Positions 1 through 8,924 of a stretch of 64,000 nt of DNA are shown one piece after another (the first letter of the stretch is position 1; each line of letters begins with the position of its first letter). Below the pieces are notes generated by a model. That model was not told the origin of the DNA and ran no database searches. It worked only from the letters and a program-made list of their open reading frames with translations. The DNA comes from Acidobacteriota bacterium (lineage in GTDB: Bacteria > Acidobacteriota > Terriglobia > Terriglobales > Acidobacteriaceae), in assembly GCA_021800255.1 (NCBI GenBank), contig JAJYZC010000001.1, forward strand, positions 62,001 through 126,000, in the 5' to 3' direction. Position numbers and translations under genes: made by a program.

Positions 1-2
1 CG

Positions 3-824
3 CAAACCTTGAGCGGACACGCCTGGCGCAAGCGATCCACCGATGATGTGGCTGCGGAGCTGGCATGGGCCAAGAAGGCCTTCCCCCAGGTCAAGGAATT
101 CTTCTTCGACGACGACACCTTCAACATTCAGAAGGCGCGCACCATCGAGCTCTGCGAAAAGCTGGAGCCGCTGGGCCTGACCTGGAGCTGCACCTCGCGC
201 GTGACGACTGACCGCGAGACGCTGAAGGCCATGAAGGACTCCGGCTGCCGGCTGCTCATCGTGGGCTTCGAGTCCGGCGATCCGCAGATACTCAAGAACA
301 TCAAGAAGGGCGCAACCGTGGAGCGCGCGCGCGCCTTTGCCAAGGACTGCCACGATCTGGGCCTTACCATTCACGGCGACTTCATTCTGGGGCTGCCAGG
401 CGAAACCAAGGAGTCGATCCGTAACACGATCAGCTTCGCCAAGTCTCTGGACGTGGAGACCATCCAGGTTTCAATCGCGCACGCCTATCCCGGCACGGAG
501 TTGTACGAATACGCCCGCGCCAACGGCTTCCTGCGCAACGCGGCCATGAGCGATGCGGCCGGGCACCAGATCGCGCACATCGAGTACCCCGGCCTGCCCG
601 CCGACTACATTCTGGAGATGGTGCACCGCTTCTACGACGAGTACTATTTCCGCCCCAAGGCGGCTCTTCGCGTGGTTTGGAAGGCGGTGGTGAACCGCGA
701 TGTGCCCCGTCTTTACACCGAAGCCAAGTCGTACCTGAAGCTGCGTGCGGAGCGCAACCGGATGGTGAAGGCCGCGCGCAGCCGGCAGGCTGAACCGCCG
801 GCGCCGGCGCGTGCAGACGCATAG
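3..824 (+). CDS. hpnJ: Hopanoid-type radical SAM protein HpnJ, C-terminal part (5' end off window)
   Basis: The reading frame is already open at the left edge, so the gene is cut by the window; the TTG at base 9 is not a credible start. The visible part begins QTLSGHAWRKRS, which in HpnJ-type proteins follows shortly after the CxxxCxxC iron-sulphur motif, so that motif should lie just outside. Further landmarks are FFFDDDTF, the SAM-contacting LLIVGFESGDPQ and LGLPGETKES. HpnJ is a radical SAM enzyme that remodels the sugar on composite hopanoids into a cyclitol ether. The last ~30 residues are basic and Ala/Pro-rich. The family call rests on these motifs; a related B12-free radical SAM family cannot be fully excluded because the N-terminus is missing. 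Confidence 0.72.
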   Translation, partial: QTLSGHAWRKRSTDDVAAELAWAKKAFPQVKEFFFDDDTFNIQKARTIELCEKLEPLGLTWSCTSRVTTDRETLKAMKDSGCRLLIVGFESGDPQILKNIKKGATVERARAFAKDCHDLGLTIHGDFILGLPGETKESIRNTISFAKSLDVETIQVSIAHAYPGTELYEYARANGFLRNAAMSDAAGHQIAHIEYPGLPADYILEMVHRFYDEYYFRPKAALRVVWKAVVNRDVPRLYTEAKSYLKLRAERNRMVKAARSRQAEPPAPARADA

Positions 825-855
825 CTGACGCGCCATTCTCCTCGCGGGGGCCCTC

Positions 856-930
856 TACAGCGGTTTTCCGGCGGATACTAGGCGAAGCCCAAAGCGCGAC
901 GTGGTTATTCCTCGAGGAAAAACCGCAGCG
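856..930. repeat. Small inverted-repeat element after hpnJ
   Basis: The left arm TACAGCGGTTTTCC (from 856) and the right arm GGAAAAACCGC (916-926) are inverted copies with one extra A, about 46 bp apart. The start TACAGCG resembles the end of the larger palindromic element at 27206. It could act as a bidirectional terminator or be a degenerate miniature mobile element; there is no T-tract. Confidence 0.45.
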
Positions 931-1020
931 CACAACCTTAAAAATGCCGCTTGGCAAATGAAAATCGCTTCATCTCAGCCTGGCGCCGGCGCCATTCATC
1001 ATGGGAAATTAGACAAATCG

Positions 1021-1479
1021 ATGGCCCATCGAAAGCTCACACCCCGGCAATATTTGATTCTGGGAGTGGTTGCCATCTCCGCACCGCTCGGCGACAGTTG
1101 TCTCTCCCGGGGGATGAGACACATGGCTTCCATCTCGCTTACCCACCCTGCGGCGCTCATCGGCGCGGTTTTCACGCCTTGGATTGCGCTCGGCATCCTG
1201 CTGCTCATCGGCTTCTTCGCCAGTTATCTGACGGCGCTGTCGTGGGCCGATCTTACCTTTGTTCTGCCCGCCACGGCCTTTGGATACGTGTTTATCGCGC
1301 TGCTGGCGAAGTTCTGGCTGCAGGAGGCCATCTCTGTGGAGCGCTGGGCCGGAATCATCGTGATTACCCTCGGGGTGGGGTTTGTGGCGCAAGGGCCTGC
1401 CCGTACTGAACAGCCTGCCTCCGTGGCCGAAGAAGCGCCATCGGAGGAGCCGGTCTGTTCGCAGGTGGAACCGCGATGA
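1021..1479 (+). CDS. Half-size EamA/SMR-like membrane protein (first of a pair)
   Basis: A 152-residue protein with about four hydrophobic segments and a hydrophilic Glu/Pro/Ala-rich tail of ~30 residues. Segments such as FFASYLTALSWADLTFVLP and AGIIVITLGVGFVAQ are typical of one five-helix EamA half or of a small multidrug resistance (SMR) unit. I chose ATG 1021, just before the hydrophobic part; an in-frame GTG at 901 would add 40 unlikely residues. The stop overlaps the next start (ATGA), so the two are co-translated. By analogy with ArnE/ArnF and paired SMR proteins, the two halves probably form a heterodimer. Proximity to hpnJ might mean lipid or polyprenyl-lipid flipping, but the substrate cannot be read from sequence. 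Confidence 0.7.
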   Translation: MAHRKLTPRQYLILGVVAISAPLGDSCLSRGMRHMASISLTHPAALIGAVFTPWIALGILLLIGFFASYLTALSWADLTFVLPATAFGYVFIALLAKFWLQEAISVERWAGIIVITLGVGFVAQGPARTEQPASVAEEAPSEEPVCSQVEPR

Positions 1480-1877
1480 TTACCCCGGCAACCGTCACCA
1501 ACCCCTGGGCCGCTGCCGCCATGATCGCCGGCGTGGTGCTTACCTCGACCACCGGAGAAGTGACGATTGCATCCGCGATGAAGTCCATCGGCGATTTGGA
1601 TGCGATTCGCGCCCGCTCGGGAATGGGCGGCGCCATCCGCGCCGTACTGACTAGCCCGCGGTTTTTTGCCGGAGTATTTTTTCTGGCCGTTGCGTTTTTC
1701 GCGATGCTGTTTGCTTTGAACCACCTGAATCTGAGTCTCGCCGGCCCGGCGACGGCCTCGCTTATGCTGGTGACGAACATGATTGCCGGCAAAATCTTTC
1801 TCAAAGAGAACGTGGACCGGCGCCGCTGGACGGCGGTGGCGCTGGTGTGCGTGGGAGTATATCTGCTGGCACATTGA
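1476..1877 (+). CDS. Half-size EamA/SMR-like membrane protein (second of a pair)
   Basis: A 133-residue protein, four hydrophobic segments, beginning MITPATVTNPWAAAAMIAGV and ending VALVCVGVYLLAH. The third segment LNLSLAGPATASLMLVTNMI and the following KIFLKENVDRRRW are characteristic of the end of an EamA repeat. It overlaps the upstream gene by four bases (ATGA), the usual sign of coupled translation and matched stoichiometry. It lacks the hydrophilic tail of its partner, so the halves are not recent duplicates. Likely an inner-membrane subunit of a two-gene drug/metabolite-superfamily transporter; substrate unknown. Confidence 0.7.
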   Translation: MITPATVTNPWAAAAMIAGVVLTSTTGEVTIASAMKSIGDLDAIRARSGMGGAIRAVLTSPRFFAGVFFLAVAFFAMLFALNHLNLSLAGPATASLMLVTNMIAGKIFLKENVDRRRWTAVALVCVGVYLLAH

Positions 1878-2149
1878 AGACGAGTTTGCGCAGCGCCTTT
1901 GCGCTGCAATTCATCTTCCCTTCGCGCCGGCTTGTGCCGCGCTGACTTCCACTCTTCAAAATTCCAGTCAAATTCAATCGATTCCAGCCTGCCCGCTGCC
2001 AACCGTCCGAATGCGTTGGCCGCGCACCTGCATCTGCATACGCCGGGAGTTCCTCGGTTCATATGCGGCAAAAATGTGCGCGCATTGTAACGATTCGGCG
2101 TGTTGATGGCTTTATTGGTATGAATGCAGACGCCAAGGACGTTTTCACG

Positions 2150-3505
2150 ATGAGATCAGGATTTGTGCGAGCACTGAGTTCCGCTCTGGCGCTGGGTTTG
2201 GGCAGTGCGGCGCTGGCCGCGCAGCAGCCTTTAACGCTTCGCCAGGCCATCGATCAGGCGCTGGGCCGGAACCCCGAGGTGGCGGCGGCTCACGCGGGCG
2301 AGCAGGACGCCGCTGCGGCCGCGCGCCTGGCGCGCACGCCGTTACTGCCGCGGCTCAACTTCACGGAAGACATCTCGCGCGGCAACGACCCAGTGTACGT
2401 GTTCGGGACCCGGCTTCGGCAGGGGCTGTTTACGCAGGCCGACTTTGGGATCGATTCGCTGAATCATCCCACTCCCATCGGCGACTTCGTCACGCGCTTC
2501 AACGGTTCCTGGCTAGCCTTCGACTCCTTCAAGACGGAGAAGCAGATTCACGGCGCCGATTTGGCCAAGAAGAGCTCCGTATCCAGCGCCAAGGCCGTGA
2601 ACCAGGAGATCGTTCTGAATGTTGTGAAGGCCTACGAGCAGGTGCTTTACGCTGAGCGCGAGGTCGAGGTCGCGCGCCACGAGGAGCAAACGGCGGAAGC
2701 GCTGTTGACCTCAGTGGATCAGCATGTGAAGGCGGGCCTGGCGGTGGAGTCGGATCTGATGTCGGCGCAGGTGAACCTGGCCGCGCGCAAGGAGGATCGG
2801 ATCGCGGCCCAAGGCGGACTGGAAGTGGCGTGGGCGCAGTTGCGCATGGCTATGGGCGTGGAGCATTTGCAGCCTTCGCAACTGGCGCCCATTGAGCCGC
2901 ACGTGTTTCCGCAGACCCCGCTTGAACAGGAATTGGCTCAGGCGGCGAAGGCGCGCCCCGATCTGACGGCGCTCCATCAGGCGCAACAGGCGCAGGCGGA
3001 GGCGGTGGGCGCGGCGCGCTCGGATTTCGGCCCGCGCATAAGCGCCTACGGGAACTGGGAGGAAGACCGGCCCACATTTGCCGGACCGGGAGGCAACAAC
3101 TGGGTGGCCGGCGTCCAACTGAACCTGGACATCTTGCCGGTGGGCAAGCGCGAGCAACTGGCGCGGGCAAAAGCCGCCAAGCAGCAGATCGACGCCCAGC
3201 GCACCCTGGCTGAACAGCAGGTGCGCCTTGAAGTAAGCCAGGCCCACATTGCGCTGCAAACAGCGGCGCTCTCAGTGGATACGGCGCGAGCAGCGACGGC
3301 GCAGGCGGCTGAGGGCCTGCGCATCGTCCGCAACCGCTACAACGCGGGACTGGCCACCATCACCGACCTGCTGCGCGCCGAAGATGCGGAGCGCCAGAGC
3401 CAAGCGAACTACTGGCGCGCCGTTTATGGCAACGCCACGGCCTATGCCGAACTGCTTTACGCGACCGGGACTCTGACTCCCGATGCGGCGGAGGGATTGC
3501 AATGA
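2150..3505 (+). CDS. TolC-family outer membrane efflux protein
   Basis: A 451-residue outer membrane channel of a tripartite pump. Start ATG 2150 is preferred because AAGGA sits ten bases upstream and the product then begins with a clean signal peptide, MRSGFVRALSSALALGLGSA, cleaved near ALAA/QQ; ATGs at 2063 and 2120 only add a charged leader. The mature protein has the two-fold OEP pattern: long Ala/Gln/Glu-rich helices with LTLRQAIDQALGRNPEVAAA at the start and NRYNAGLATITDLLRAED near the end, a hallmark of the family. It overlaps the adaptor gene by four bases and forms one operon with adaptor and permease. Length is normal for the family. Confidence 0.92.
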   Translation: MRSGFVRALSSALALGLGSAALAAQQPLTLRQAIDQALGRNPEVAAAHAGEQDAAAAARLARTPLLPRLNFTEDISRGNDPVYVFGTRLRQGLFTQADFGIDSLNHPTPIGDFVTRFNGSWLAFDSFKTEKQIHGADLAKKSSVSSAKAVNQEIVLNVVKAYEQVLYAEREVEVARHEEQTAEALLTSVDQHVKAGLAVESDLMSAQVNLAARKEDRIAAQGGLEVAWAQLRMAMGVEHLQPSQLAPIEPHVFPQTPLEQELAQAAKARPDLTALHQAQQAQAEAVGAARSDFGPRISAYGNWEEDRPTFAGPGGNNWVAGVQLNLDILPVGKREQLARAKAAKQQIDAQRTLAEQQVRLEVSQAHIALQTAALSVDTARAATAQAAEGLRIVRNRYNAGLATITDLLRAEDAERQSQANYWRAVYGNATAYAELLYATGTLTPDAAEGLQ

Positions 3506-4611
3506 AGGTTTTGTTATCGGGTTGTTTGCTCGCCGCTGCGGCGGCGCTGGTGACCGGCTGCCGCAGCAATGAATCGGCGCCCCAAGCGGCGGCTCAGACA
3601 GTGGTGGCGCACGTGGTTGAGAGCAGCCAGCAGCAGGTGCCCATCGAGCTGCGCGTCACGGGAACGGTTCACGCCAAGGAGTCAGCGACTATCTCCGCGC
3701 AGGTGATGGGGCGCATCGAGCAGGTTCTGGTACACGCTGGAGACAGCGTGCGCGCGGGCCAAACGCTGGTGGCGCTGGACGGCTCCGCGCTGCGCGCCTC
3801 GGCGGCCCAGGCGCAGGCCGCGGTCGCGGCGGCCGAAAATCAGGAGGCGGCGGCCAAAAGCAGCGCCAGCCTGGCCTCCAGCACGCTGGCCCGCTACCAG
3901 CAACTCCAGACGGAAAAGAGCGTCAGCGCACAGGAGATGGATGTGGTGACGCGGCGGGCTCAGGCCGCAGCGGCGCAGCTCCAGGCCGTCGAAGCGCAGG
4001 TCCAGGCGGCGCGCGACCAGGCCCACGCAGCCCGCATCATGCTCGGTTACACGCGCATCGCGGCGCCCTTCAACGGCATCGTAACCGCGCGCATGGCCGA
4101 TCCCGGAACCATGGCTGCGCCCGGCGTGCCCCTGCTGCAAATCGACCGAACCGGCGCACTGCAATTGCAGGTTACGGTGGACGAATCGGCGATCGGCGCC
4201 GTCCGCCTGGGCATGAAAACGCCGGTCTCCATCGATGGCGTTGCGCCGCCGCTTGAAGGCGCGGTGGCCGAGATCGTGCCCGCGGCCGATCCCACCAGCC
4301 ACAGCTTCCTGGTCAAGATTGATCTGCCCCCGTCGAGTCAACTGCGCGCCGGCATGTACGGCACGGCGCAGTTCCCCAACGGCACGCACGAGGCGATTCT
4401 AGTGCCGCAATCGGCGGTGGTCGCGCGCGGCTCGCTGGAGTGCGCTTACGTTCTCGACAGCCAGGGCATCGCCCAGCTCCGTTACGTCACGCTGGGCGCG
4501 GTTCACGGCAACCAGGTGGAAGTTCTCTCCGGAATCGCGGGCGGCGAGCGGCTCGTGGACACGCCCGAAGACCGCGACTTCGCCGGTAAGCGCATCGAGG
4601 CTCAGCCATGA
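3502..4611 (+). CDS. RND efflux periplasmic adaptor (membrane fusion lipoprotein)
   Basis: A 369-residue HlyD/AcrA-type adaptor bridging permease and TolC channel. The N-terminus has a lipoprotein signal with lipobox LVTGC (Cys20), so it should be anchored in the inner membrane facing the periplasm. Order: barrel-sandwich lipoyl half (VTGTVHAKESATISAQVMG; VLVHAGDSVRAGQTLVALDG), an Ala/Gln-rich alpha-helical hairpin (about residues 90-175), second lipoyl half (YTRIAAPFNGIVTARMADPG), beta-barrel and membrane-proximal domain. It begins inside the tolC stop and ends inside the permease start (ATGA at both ends), indicating tight translational coupling. No ion-binding motif is visible that would mark it as a metal-efflux adaptor. 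Confidence 0.92.
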   Translation: MKVLLSGCLLAAAAALVTGCRSNESAPQAAAQTVVAHVVESSQQQVPIELRVTGTVHAKESATISAQVMGRIEQVLVHAGDSVRAGQTLVALDGSALRASAAQAQAAVAAAENQEAAAKSSASLASSTLARYQQLQTEKSVSAQEMDVVTRRAQAAAAQLQAVEAQVQAARDQAHAARIMLGYTRIAAPFNGIVTARMADPGTMAAPGVPLLQIDRTGALQLQVTVDESAIGAVRLGMKTPVSIDGVAPPLEGAVAEIVPAADPTSHSFLVKIDLPPSSQLRAGMYGTAQFPNGTHEAILVPQSAVVARGSLECAYVLDSQGIAQLRYVTLGAVHGNQVEVLSGIAGGERLVDTPEDRDFAGKRIEAQP

Positions 4612-7600
4612 ATCAGAATCTCGGATTAGCCGGAAAAATTGCAAAGGCGTTCCTCAACTCCAAGTTGACGCCGCTGTTCATCATTTCGGCGCTGGCCATC
4701 GGGACCTTTGCCACCATGGTGATCCCGCGCGAGGAAGACCCGCAGATCATGGTGCCTATGCTCGACATCACCACCGCCATGCCGGGCGCGTCGCCAGCCG
4801 AGGTTGAGAAGCGCGTCACCGAGCCCATTGAGATGCTCGTACACCAGATTTCGGGGGTGAAGTATATCTATTCGACATCGAGCCAGGGCCAGAGCCTGGT
4901 GATCGTGCGCTTCATGGTCAACACGCCGCAGGAAGAGGCGCTGATTACGGTTTACAGCAAAATCTACTCCAACTTCGACGTGCTTCCGCCGGGCGCTTCG
5001 CGCCCCATGATTAAGGCGCGGTCGATTGACGACGTGCCCATCCTCACGTTCTCGCTGTGGGGCCCGAATTACAACGGCTATCAGCTTCGCACCATCGCCG
5101 ATGAGGTGCAGCACCACATCGAGCAGATTCCAAATGTTTCCGAGACCCACGTGATCGGCGGCCTGCCGCGCACTATGCGCGTGGTTCTGAACACCGCCAA
5201 GCTGAACGCCTACGGTCTTTCGCCGATGGCCATCGTCAGCGATTTGCAGGCTGCCAATGCGCGTTTGCAGGCGGGCAGCTTCTCAGAGAACAACCAGGAA
5301 ATCGCCGTGGATGCCGGCAATTTCTTTACCAGCACCAAGGACCTTGAATCGGTGGTGGTGAGCGTGGACCAAGGCCGCCCCGTTTACCTGGGCGACGTGG
5401 CAGACAAGATCGTGGACGGGCCCGCGGAGCCCACCAACTACGTGCTCTTCGGCACCACCACCACGGGATCACATCAGCCGCCCGCGCGGTACCAATCCGT
5501 GACCATCAGCGTGGCCAAGCTCAAAGGCACCAACGCTACTACCATCGCCAACGCGGTGATGGCCAGCGTCGACCGGATGCGCGGCGACGTAATACCCAAA
5601 GACGTGCACATCACCGTAGACCGCAACTACGGCCACACAGCCAAAGTGAAGGCCGACGAGCTGCTCTTTCACTTGTTGCTGGCCACGATCTCCGTCACTT
5701 TGCTCATCGCGCTGTTCCTGGGCTGGCGGGAGTCGGGCGTAGTGCTGCTGGCGATTCCCGTCACGCTGGCGCTCACCATGGCGGTCATCTACCTGATCGG
5801 CTACACCATCAACCGCGTCACGCTCTTCGCGCTCATCTTTTCCATCGGCATTCTGGTGGACGACGCCATTGTCGTCGTCGAAAACATCGTGCGTCACTAC
5901 CGATTGCCTGAGAACCAGCACCGCTCGTGCAGCGACGTCACCATTGAAGCCGTAGCCGAGGTCGGCAACCCCACCATTTTGGCTACTTTCACGGTGCTGG
6001 CCGCGGTGCTGCCCATGGCCTTTGTGCGCGGGCTGATGGGCCCGTATATGCGGCCCATTCCGGTGGGATCGTCGGCGGCCATGCTCTTTTCTCTGATCGT
6101 GGCGTTTGTAGTGTCGCCGTGGGCGGCCATGCGGCTGCTGGGCAAGCACTTCGGCAAAGCTCGCATCCTGGAGCCGGAAGGCGAAAACTGGCGCACGCGG
6201 CTCTACCGGCGCGTGATGACCCCGCTGATCGCATCGCGGCGCAACCGCGTTTTCTTCTTTACCGCCGTGATCGTGCTGCTGCTCGGGTCGATGGCTCTGG
6301 TGCCGCTAAAGTGGGTGCGCGTGAAGATGCTGCCCTTCGACAATAAGAGCGAGCTGCAGGTAATCATCAACATGCCTGAGGGCACGCCGCTGGAACAGAC
6401 GCTGCGCGTGGCGGATGCGCTGGGCAACACGCTGGCGTATCAACCCGAGGTTCTGAACTATCAGGTTTACGCAGGAACCTCGGCGCCCTACAACTTCAAT
6501 GGCCTGGTGCGCCACTACTATCTGCGGCGCCAGCCCGATCAGGCCGACATCCAGGTGAATCTGTTGCCGCCCAAGGAGCGGCGCCTGGAGAGCCACGCCA
6601 TCGCCAAGCGTTTGCGGCCCCTGCTGGACGCCGCCGGAAAAAAGTATGGCGTGCGCAGCATTCAGGTTACCGAGGTGCCGCCCGGGCCGCCGGTGCTGCA
6701 AACCCTGGTGGCTGAGGTCTACGGCCCCAGCCTGGCGGGACAAATCCGCGTAGCGCGGCAGATCAAATCCATCTTTCTGCACACGCCCGGCGTGGTAGAC
6801 ACCGATTGGTACGTCGATGATCCGCAGCCGCGGCTGGTGATCAGCGTCGATCAGGTCAAAGCCGCTGAGAATGGCATCGCCGTCGCGGAGGTTGCGCACG
6901 CTTTGGCTCTGGCCAGCTCGGGAATGCAGGTGGGCTTGCTGCACGATCCGTACTCGCGCGAGGCGATTCCCTTAACCGTAGAGATCGATCGCGCTGACCG
7001 CTCGTCTGAGCAGGGTCTGGAAAACATCAAGCTGCCGGCCGCAAATGGCTCCATGGTCTCGCTGCGCGAGCTGGTCACCGTCCAGCGCACGATCATTCCC
7101 CAGAGCATCTACCGCAAGAACCTGAAGCGCGTGGTCTACGTGACCGGCGACGTGGCCGGCGCCGAAGAAAGCCCCGTCTACGCCATCCTCAAGATGAACA
7201 AGCAGCTCGATCACCTGCGCCTGCCGGCCGGCTACATCCTGCGCCGCTACAACGCCGAGCAGCCCCGCTACACCAATCACTACTCCATGAAATGGGACGG
7301 CGAATGGCAGATCACCATCGAGGTTTTTCGGGACCTTGGACTGGCCTTTGCGGCCGTACTGGTGTTGATTTACATCCTCGTGGTGGGATGGTTCCGCTCA
7401 TTTGTGGTGCCGCTGATCATCATGGCGCCGATACCGCTGACGCTGGTGGGCATTCTGCCTGCGCACGCCATGCTGGGCGCGTTCTTCACCGCGACTTCGA
7501 TGATCGGCTTCATCGCCGGCGCCGGCATCATCGTGCGCAACTCCATCCTCATCGTGGACTTCATCGAGCTGCGCTGGCGGCAGGGAGTTCCGCTGGCTCA

Positions 7601-7856
7601 AGCGGTCATCGACGGCGGCGCCATCCGCTTCCGTCCCATGCTGCTGACGGCGGCGGCGGTGGTGGTCGGCTCCAGCGTCATCCTCACCGATCCCATCTTT
7701 CAGGGGCTGGCCATCTCGCTGATGGCCGGCGCCATCGCCTCGACGTTCCTGTCGTGGCCCGTCATTCCCATCCTCTACTACGTGGTTCACCAGCATCGCA
7801 AAGCTCCGATGACCTGTGAACCCTCAACCAATCAAGGAGAATCCAATGACCGTTGA
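4608..7856 (+). CDS. RND efflux permease (AcrB/HAE-type family)
   Basis: A 1082-residue inner-membrane proton-driven pump. The first helix (LTPLFIISALAIGTFATMVI) is followed by REEDPQIMVPMLDI and a porter domain, then helices TM2-6. The TM4 segment carries the proton-relay aspartates in SIGILVDDAIVVVENI. A second porter half and the symmetric C-terminal helix bundle (GAGIIVRNSILIVDFIELR) complete the duplicated architecture. The sequence resembles the subgroup often annotated as acriflavin resistance proteins, not the CusA metal type, because the methionine pathway is not obvious. It overlaps the adaptor by four bases and the next small gene by eleven. Substrate cannot be predicted. Confidence 0.92.
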   Translation: MNQNLGLAGKIAKAFLNSKLTPLFIISALAIGTFATMVIPREEDPQIMVPMLDITTAMPGASPAEVEKRVTEPIEMLVHQISGVKYIYSTSSQGQSLVIVRFMVNTPQEEALITVYSKIYSNFDVLPPGASRPMIKARSIDDVPILTFSLWGPNYNGYQLRTIADEVQHHIEQIPNVSETHVIGGLPRTMRVVLNTAKLNAYGLSPMAIVSDLQAANARLQAGSFSENNQEIAVDAGNFFTSTKDLESVVVSVDQGRPVYLGDVADKIVDGPAEPTNYVLFGTTTTGSHQPPARYQSVTISVAKLKGTNATTIANAVMASVDRMRGDVIPKDVHITVDRNYGHTAKVKADELLFHLLLATISVTLLIALFLGWRESGVVLLAIPVTLALTMAVIYLIGYTINRVTLFALIFSIGILVDDAIVVVENIVRHYRLPENQHRSCSDVTIEAVAEVGNPTILATFTVLAAVLPMAFVRGLMGPYMRPIPVGSSAAMLFSLIVAFVVSPWAAMRLLGKHFGKARILEPEGENWRTRLYRRVMTPLIASRRNRVFFFTAVIVLLLGSMALVPLKWVRVKMLPFDNKSELQVIINMPEGTPLEQTLRVADALGNTLAYQPEVLNYQVYAGTSAPYNFNGLVRHYYLRRQPDQADIQVNLLPPKERRLESHAIAKRLRPLLDAAGKKYGVRSIQVTEVPPGPPVLQTLVAEVYGPSLAGQIRVARQIKSIFLHTPGVVDTDWYVDDPQPRLVISVDQVKAAENGIAVAEVAHALALASSGMQVGLLHDPYSREAIPLTVEIDRADRSSEQGLENIKLPAANGSMVSLRELVTVQRTIIPQSIYRKNLKRVVYVTGDVAGAEESPVYAILKMNKQLDHLRLPAGYILRRYNAEQPRYTNHYSMKWDGEWQITIEVFRDLGLAFAAVLVLIYILVVGWFRSFVVPLIIMAPIPLTLVGILPAHAMLGAFFTATSMIGFIAGAGIIVRNSILIVDFIELRWRQGVPLAQAVIDGGAIRFRPMLLTAAAVVVGSSVILTDPIFQGLAISLMAGAIASTFLSWPVIPILYYVVHQHRKAPMTCEPSTNQGESNDR

Positions 7857-8055
7857 ACGTGGACTTCGCCTGTTAGCGGGCATCTTCGTGCTCGGCTCCC
7901 TCGCCCTTGCTCATTACTTCTCGCCGAACTGGCTGTGGCTGACTGCGCTAGTCGGACTCAACCTCTTCCAGTCGGCCTTCACCAACTGGTGCCCGGGCAT
8001 GGTGATTCTGCGCGCCCTGGGGCTGAAGGACGCCGGCTGCGACAAAGCCATCTGA
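7846..8055 (+). CDS. YgaP-like DUF2892 small membrane protein
   Basis: A 69-residue protein starting at ATG 7846, which has a near-perfect AAGGAG ribosome site seven bases upstream that lies inside the 3' end of the permease gene. Two hydrophobic segments (LRLLAGIFVLGSLALAHYF and WLWLTALVGLNLFQSAF) are followed by the family signature NWCPGMVILRALGLKD. DUF2892 is the membrane half of YgaP, where it accompanies a rhodanese; here no rhodanese is present. Family members are frequently placed next to RND pumps, as seen here. The conserved CP near the membrane may be redox- or thiol-active, which is inference. Confidence 0.85.
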   Translation: MTVERGLRLLAGIFVLGSLALAHYFSPNWLWLTALVGLNLFQSAFTNWCPGMVILRALGLKDAGCDKAI

Positions 8056-8062
8056 GGCCGCT

Positions 8063-8647
8063 ATGCACGAAAAACGCATGTCCGCTTCCCGCGCCGATCG
8101 TCTCGAAGATCCCGCGCGCCTCGTGTGGCTTCCACCCAGCGAAGTGCTGGGCGCGCTGAAGTTGCGCGACGGAGAGACGGTGGCCGACGTGGGTGCGGGT
8201 ACGGGATACTTTGCGCTGCCCATGGCGCGCGCCGTGGGAGCGAAAGGCAGGGTATACGCCGTGGATGCTCAAGCCGAAATGCTGGCGCGGCTCAAGGAGA
8301 AGCTCCGTGACGCCGCGCTCACTAACGTCGAGCTGGTCCAGGCGGAGGCGGATCGCACCGCCCTGCCTGCGTCCGCCTGCGATCTCTTCTTCCTCGCCAA
8401 CGTGTGGCACGAGCTAGACGATCACGCCGCCACGCTCGGCGAAGCCCGCCGGGTGCTGAAGCCGCACGGCCGGATCGCAATCCTCGACTGGCGGCCCGAT
8501 GTGGAGCAGGCGGACGGTCCGCCGCTGGCTCACCGGCTCGATTCCGCCCATGCCATCGGCCACCTGCGCACGGCCGGCTTCGAGCCTCTTACCCAGACCT
8601 TCACCGGCCAGTACTCCTGGCTGTTACAGGGAGAGATGCGTCCATGA
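8063..8647 (+). CDS. Class I SAM-dependent methyltransferase
   Basis: A 194-residue Rossmann-fold methyltransferase. Motif I is VADVGAGTGYFALPMA (about residues 40-55), followed by the acidic residue of motif II (VYAVDAQ) and motif post-II/III in DLFFLANVWHELDDH and VLKPHGRIAILDWRP. The pattern is that of the UbiE/ArsM-like methyltransferases that act on small molecules. It starts seven bases after the DUF2892 gene and its stop overlaps the next start (ATGA), so it belongs to the efflux operon. Substrate unknown; it could modify or detoxify the pump substrate, an idea based only on context. Confidence 0.85.
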   Translation: MHEKRMSASRADRLEDPARLVWLPPSEVLGALKLRDGETVADVGAGTGYFALPMARAVGAKGRVYAVDAQAEMLARLKEKLRDAALTNVELVQAEADRTALPASACDLFFLANVWHELDDHAATLGEARRVLKPHGRIAILDWRPDVEQADGPPLAHRLDSAHAIGHLRTAGFEPLTQTFTGQYSWLLQGEMRP

Positions 8648-8922
8648 CTGCGCAAAAAGCCGCTTCCTTGGGCGCAGCTTCCCGCCGCGGTTGCGGCGAG
8701 CGGCTCAAGGATGAGGTCTACCGTCAGATGTTCCGGCTGGAAGCGCGCCATCCCGGCGCCGACAGGGACCTCGCCGTCGCCCTGCTGCGCGCCTGGATTG
8801 CCTGCGGTTCGCCGGCTGCTCGCAAGGGAGAGATACAGTGGCTGAAGAAGATCTGCCCCATCTGTCTGGGTATGATTGACGATGCCCTGCAGGCCGGCCC
8901 ACGCCGCCTGGAAATCCGCTAA
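8644..8922 (+). CDS. Small uncharacterised protein, last gene of efflux operon
   Basis: A 92-residue hydrophilic protein whose ATG overlaps the methyltransferase stop (ATGA), which supports it being translated. The middle (KDEVYRQMFRLEARHPGADR) looks helical and charged. Near the end it carries IQWLKKICPICLGMIDDAL, a CxxC pair that could bind metal or act as a thiol pair; another Cys is at CGERLK. I do not recognise the family. It is followed by a structured inverted-repeat region, consistent with the operon ending here. Confidence 0.65.
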   Translation: MTAQKAASLGAASRRGCGERLKDEVYRQMFRLEARHPGADRDLAVALLRAWIACGSPAARKGEIQWLKKICPICLGMIDDALQAGPRRLEIR

Positions 8923-8924
8923 CT

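Noticed and set aside
2063-2149. Longer start for the first TolC protein
   Set aside because: Adds a charged leader in front of the signal peptide; ATG 2150 has AAGGA at good spacing.
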